NCBI GenBank assembly: GCA_023422005.1
Contig: JAEZSC010000190.1
Location: 1-41,054, forward strand
DNA: 41,054 bases
DNA from: Bacillota bacterium
Lineage (GTDB): Bacteria; Bacillota; Clostridia; Christensenellales; UMGS416
Direction of reading: 5' to 3'
A program made the position numbers and the translations under genes. The notes under the pieces were generated by a model, which saw nothing but the letters and a program-made list of their open reading frames with translations, made no database searches and was not told the DNA's origin. Below are positions 37,989 to 41,054 of the stretch, in pieces (within the stretch, counting starts at the first letter, position 1; each line of letters opens with the position of its first letter).

Positions 37989-39980
37989 CTAATGGCAGGA
38001 CATACCGCCGCCGCCTGCCGGCACATAATCACGGATCTCGGCTTTCACTTCCTCGATGTCGACCTGGGAGAGATCGTCCACGACCTTCACATAGCCGTGG
38101 AGCATGCTCATGGCACACTCGAAGGTGAAATCGCTCTCTGCGGTGAGCTCCGGCGTCTCCAGTTCCCCGGCAGACAGGTTTAGAGAACCGTTGTAATCGG
38201 GGAACACGACGATGTCGTTGCAGCCGTTGAGTTGGTCATCGACAAAGCGCAGCTTCACCATGCCTCCCCGCTGCACCACCGCCGCCGCCGGCGCATAGCC
38301 CTCGTCGTTTACATGGATTTCCACGATCTGCACGCCATCCTCCTGGCGGGCAATCTGGATGTCATCCACTGGCACCTTGCCATCCTGGAAGCGCACGGCC
38401 TTGGCGGAGTCGGCGCAGCAGGAGTTCGCCGCAGCGTCGGAGAAGTCGGCTGTAGCCAGGCCGGTGGCAGCCGGCGTCTGCGCCGCGCCCGGGGCTGACG
38501 CGTTGCTATCCGAGCCCGCTACTACGGTGATCTTCCCCGTTATCATGCCCATCCAGCATGAATACGGTATCGTGCCCGGCTGGTCCGGCGTAAATTCCAC
38601 GATGTTGTCGCCGACCTTGAGGTCCACCTGTTTGTTGAACTTGGGAATGACCAGCGTACGGTTGCAGCCGTTGAGCGCACCCTTGGCAGCCTTGAAGTTC
38701 AGCCGCACCGGCGTGCCCGCCATCACGGTGATGTTGGGATAGCCGCCGCTGGTGATGGCTGCCTCCACATTCTGCACGCCGGCAGCGCCCGAGGCAGAAT
38801 TGGGGGTTTGCGCGGTGCTTTGAGCTTCCAAAGCAGGCCCACCCAGATCCGGCACGCTCACGCCCGAGAGAGCCAATCCGCGGCCCACCATCACGAAGCC
38901 CAGCAGCAGCACCAGCGCGGCGCTCACCTTCATCATGCGCGCAGTGAAGCGGGAACTGAGCACCGAGCTCAGGGCGCCCAGCCCGAACATCAGAGGCACC
39001 GTGCCCATGCTGAACAGGAACATCGCGGACGCGCCCAGCAGGAAGCTGCCTGTACCCAACGCATACAGCTGCATGGCCTGCAGCGGCCCGCAGGGCATCA
39101 GGCCATTGAGCAGGCCCACGACCAGCGGGCCCCGACCTCTACCGGCCTGGCCGGCCTTCACCCGCAGGAAACGCGGCATGCGCGGTGCGATGCGGGCGAA
39201 CCACGGCAGGCCCATCATGCTCAGGCCCATGACGACCATAAAAACACCGCTGGCCACCGCGACGATGCCCCGCGCCCAGCCGGAGAAGCTGACCGCCGAG
39301 CCCAGCGCGCCGGCCAGGCCGCCCACCAGCGTATAGGAGATCACGCGGCCCAGGTTGTAAAGCGCGCTGGGAAGCAGGCGCCGGCCCTGGCCGCTTTGCA
39401 CCGGCATGCACTGGCTCATGTTGATGCCGCCGCACATGGCCACGCAGTGGATGCTGGTGAGCAGACCCACGACGAACAGCATGCCCAAGCTCATGTTCTG
39501 GGACACTTCGGGGATGAAGTTGAAACCGATGGTGCGGGAGATCAAAAAGTACAGCGCGATCAGCACGATCAGGATGCCTAATATTTGATTGATGCCAAAA
39601 GGTTTTGCCGCTGTCGGCGTGGCCGGTTGGGCGAATGCCTTCGACACGGCCGGCGTGGCCGGCTGCATACCCGCCTTCGGCGCCGGCGTGGCCGGCTGCA
39701 TGTTCGCCTTCGGCGCAGCAGAAGATTGTTTACATCTTCTGCCGGCGGCATCGCCGCCGCCCAAATCCAGCACATAGCCGGCCTTCTCCAGCGCCACGGC
39801 CATGTCGTGGGTGTTCACGGCATTGCTGTCCCAAGTCACGGTCACGGTGCCCGAGCCGAAGTTCGCCCGCGCTTCGGTGACTCCGATCAACCGGGACAGG
39901 ATGCGTTCGATTTTAGCTTCACAGCCGGCACAAGTCATGCCGGCCACGCGCAACGTGCTTCTGCTGTTGCTGACGCCCAT
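37989..39980 (-). CDS. HMA - SafE/DsbD_2 membrane - double cupredoxin fusion protein
   Basis: The 663-residue protein joins five parts. An HMA domain has C17-A-G-C20. A proline/alanine linker (about 88-127) repeats QPATP. A six-to-seven helix SafE/DsbD_2-like membrane domain carries H178-C179-x3-C183 and MPCGP (C297). Two cupredoxin-like domains follow, with LNGCN (C439) / SCWMGM (C475, M477, M479) and LNGCN (C587) / ECAMSM (C622, M624, M626). The tail ends GGGGMSCH. Similar SafE proteins take part in copper handling; this one looks like a one-chain Cu transfer device. The second ATG (39980) has the better spacing from GGAGG. Confidence 0.85.
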   Translation of the reverse strand: MGVSNSRSTLRVAGMTCAGCEAKIERILSRLIGVTEARANFGSGTVTVTWDSNAVNTHDMAVALEKAGYVLDLGGGDAAGRRCKQSSAAPKANMQPATPAPKAGMQPATPAVSKAFAQPATPTAAKPFGINQILGILIVLIALYFLISRTIGFNFIPEVSQNMSLGMLFVVGLLTSIHCVAMCGGINMSQCMPVQSGQGRRLLPSALYNLGRVISYTLVGGLAGALGSAVSFSGWARGIVAVASGVFMVVMGLSMMGLPWFARIAPRMPRFLRVKAGQAGRGRGPLVVGLLNGLMPCGPLQAMQLYALGTGSFLLGASAMFLFSMGTVPLMFGLGALSSVLSSRFTARMMKVSAALVLLLGFVMVGRGLALSGVSVPDLGGPALEAQSTAQTPNSASGAAGVQNVEAAITSGGYPNITVMAGTPVRLNFKAAKGALNGCNRTLVIPKFNKQVDLKVGDNIVEFTPDQPGTIPYSCWMGMITGKITVVAGSDSNASAPGAAQTPAATGLATADFSDAAANSCCADSAKAVRFQDGKVPVDDIQIARQEDGVQIVEIHVNDEGYAPAAAVVQRGGMVKLRFVDDQLNGCNDIVVFPDYNGSLNLSAGELETPELTAESDFTFECAMSMLHGYVKVVDDLSQVDIEEVKAEIRDYVPAGGGGMSCH
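39649..39701 (-). repeat. In-frame repeat in the fusion-protein linker
   Basis: GCCGGCGTGGCCGGCTGCAT occurs exactly at 39649-39668 and 39682-39701, a 33-bp period, with a degenerate third unit before it. The protein repeat is MQPATPA plus four variable residues, a flexible linker likely to vary in copy number. Confidence 0.7.
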
Positions 39981-40155
39981 CATCGGCCTCCAATCAAAAA
40001 ATCTTCACAATGCATTTCAACTCTGATGAACAGAATATACACGCTGGTTGTGAAGATCTTATGGAGATCGTTGAGCGGAAAATGTTTCAGTGGTCTTCTT
40101 CCTGGTGTGACCACAATTCACCGATGTGCTGGAATTTAGTTGATTCGTGTTATGC

Positions 40156-40581
40156 TTATAACATACATTTTTCTTGCTCAACATAAGTATTTAGTAAACG
40201 CCAAATATCTAAATCAGTATATAAATACATTCTACTATAAAAATCATCTAAAGTTTCCCAAATAATATCATAGTTCGGATTTGATTGGTACACATCATAG
40301 ATCTTTTGCAGAAGATTAGCATCATTATCTGCATGTATATTTTTTAATGCAACAATCATATTAGGAACATGTTGACCTGTACTATTTACCAACACATCAC
40401 CCTGCATGGTCAGCTCGGTATCCATATCTATAAGAAAAATGATGTCTTGGATGAATTGTGGATACTTAAGAATTTCATCTCTATCTAAAGGTTCAGAATA
40501 TATTTTCCCGCCTATTTCTTGTATAATGTCATCTGCACTCATGACATGTAGTCGATTTAGTATGTCATCAATATAATTCAT
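40156..40581 (-). CDS. DMP19/DUF4375-family protein
   Basis: The 141-residue, acidic, AT-rich-coded protein has the DUF4375 helical pattern (FIQDIIFLIDMDTELTMQGD, IVALKNIHADNDANLLQKIY). DMP19-type proteins include a DNA-mimic regulator in Neisseria and many immunity-like proteins; this one's role is unknown. GAGGAG precedes the ATG. The codon use differs from the GC-rich genes to its left, which suggests recent transfer. Confidence 0.65.
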   Translation of the reverse strand: MNYIDDILNRLHVMSADDIIQEIGGKIYSEPLDRDEILKYPQFIQDIIFLIDMDTELTMQGDVLVNSTGQHVPNMIVALKNIHADNDANLLQKIYDVYQSNPNYDIIWETLDDFYSRMYLYTDLDIWRLLNTYVEQEKCML

Positions 40582-40806
40582 AAGTACTCCTCATGAACAT
40601 AATATAAAAATCGGCAGTTCAAAACTGCGTGTTATAGGCATTATAGATCATCTTCTTCAGTTTGCTAATAACACGAAGCTCAGATTACCATTCCAGTTGG
40701 CCACTGCGCTGATAACACGCATTTGAGGCCCCATCTCTACGACTGGGACCTCCATCCTTGTCTCGCTCTCCAGCGGGGATGTGTTTTGCCTGTACCGTGA
40801 GACACT

Positions 40807-41054
40807 TTATTCAGGCTCAATCTTAGTCCATGTTCCATCCGAATGTTCTATGTACTTCCTCTTCTCATTCTTCTCAATTTTCGACATTATCTCCCTCTCT
40901 AAATCAAGCCCGGAAATTTCGGCTATGCCTAAGAGATAAATGATAACATCGGCCAATTCCTCGCCCAAATCATCTTTTTTATCACAATATGCACGGAAAG
41001 CTTCTGATAATTCGTTATATGCAAGACAAAATTCGAGATTCACATCAGTAACAT
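40807..41054 (-). CDS. MazG-like nucleotide pyrophosphohydrolase, 5' part outside the window
   Basis: The frame runs off the right edge and is open to position 41054. The visible part reads LAYNELSEAFRAYCDKKDDL, then GEELADVIIYLLGIAEISGL and EREIMSKIEKNEKRKY. ELSEA and EELADVIIY are the metal-binding E-x2-E and E-x2-D motifs of MazG-like enzymes, which remove abnormal nucleoside triphosphates. The gene is AT-rich, like the DMP19 gene 225 nt away; the DNA between the two holds nothing recognised. Confidence 0.75.
   Translation of the reverse strand, partial: VTDVNLEFCLAYNELSEAFRAYCDKKDDLGEELADVIIYLLGIAEISGLDLEREIMSKIEKNEKRKYIEHSDGTWTKIEPE

Overview
The window looks like a chromosomal segment of a GC-rich, endospore-forming anaerobe of the Bacillota (Clostridia sense). 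The pointers are a small alpha/beta-type acid-soluble spore protein, the M50 protease-scpA-scpB gene order, an L10-type ribosomal leader, PadR/DUF2812 modules, DUF421-DUF4363 and YesL-type genes, strong AGGAGG ribosome binding sites with some TTG/GTG starts, and consensus sigma-A promoters. No rRNA, tRNA, CRISPR array or intact insertion sequence was seen. The species cannot be named from the sequence alone.

Layout. 1-4.5 kb: the end of a sugar ABC permease pair, an APH-type kinase, then a ChbG/YdjC deacetylase and an iron-sulfur-flavoprotein-like gene followed by what looks like the remnant of a sugar isomerase gene. 4.6-6.4 kb: a RACo/RamA-type corrinoid-protein activator. 6.4-8.2 kb: a hairpin-rich intergenic stretch and rplJ-rplL with an L10 leader, attenuator and perfect promoter. 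8.2-10.1 kb: a GNAT enzyme and a self-contained PadR-DUF2812 module. 10.1-13.5 kb (minus strand): D-lyxose isomerase, glutamate dehydrogenase and a UroD-family methyltransferase-like protein. 13.6-18.9 kb (plus strand): RNase Z and a sugar-acid catabolic island (SDR, mannonate-dehydratase-like enolase, cupin, hydroxypyruvate-isomerase-like protein, OsmC). 19-22 kb: a second PadR-DUF2812 module and a PadR-FAD oxidoreductase module. 22.1-30.1 kb (minus strand): scpB, scpA, site-2 protease, HD and HEAT-like proteins, a frameshifted DUF559 gene, Hsp33, methyltransferase, SASP and YesL. 30.2-34.2 kb: an M20 peptidase divergent from an L,D-transpeptidase coupled to DUF1848, then DUF421-DUF4363. 34.2-40 kb (minus strand): a probable copper-homeostasis cluster (HMA-SafE-double cupredoxin fusion, lipoprotein, CopZ, response regulator, histidine kinase). 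40.1-41.05 kb: AT-rich DMP19 and MazG-like genes.

How the genes may work together. The sugar-acid island could reduce a keto-acid to a hexonate, dehydrate it and feed an aldose/ketose isomerase; its intergenic regions are unusually structured. They hold an intrinsic terminator 15 nt before the first catabolic gene, a multi-branch fold before the cupin gene, and three consecutive hairpins overlapping a near-perfect UxuR-type operator before the isomerase gene. These leaders, together with the copper-type fusion protein with twin CxMxM cupredoxin domains, are the best candidates for something not yet described. Everything here is read by eye; folds and family assignments have not been tested computationally.
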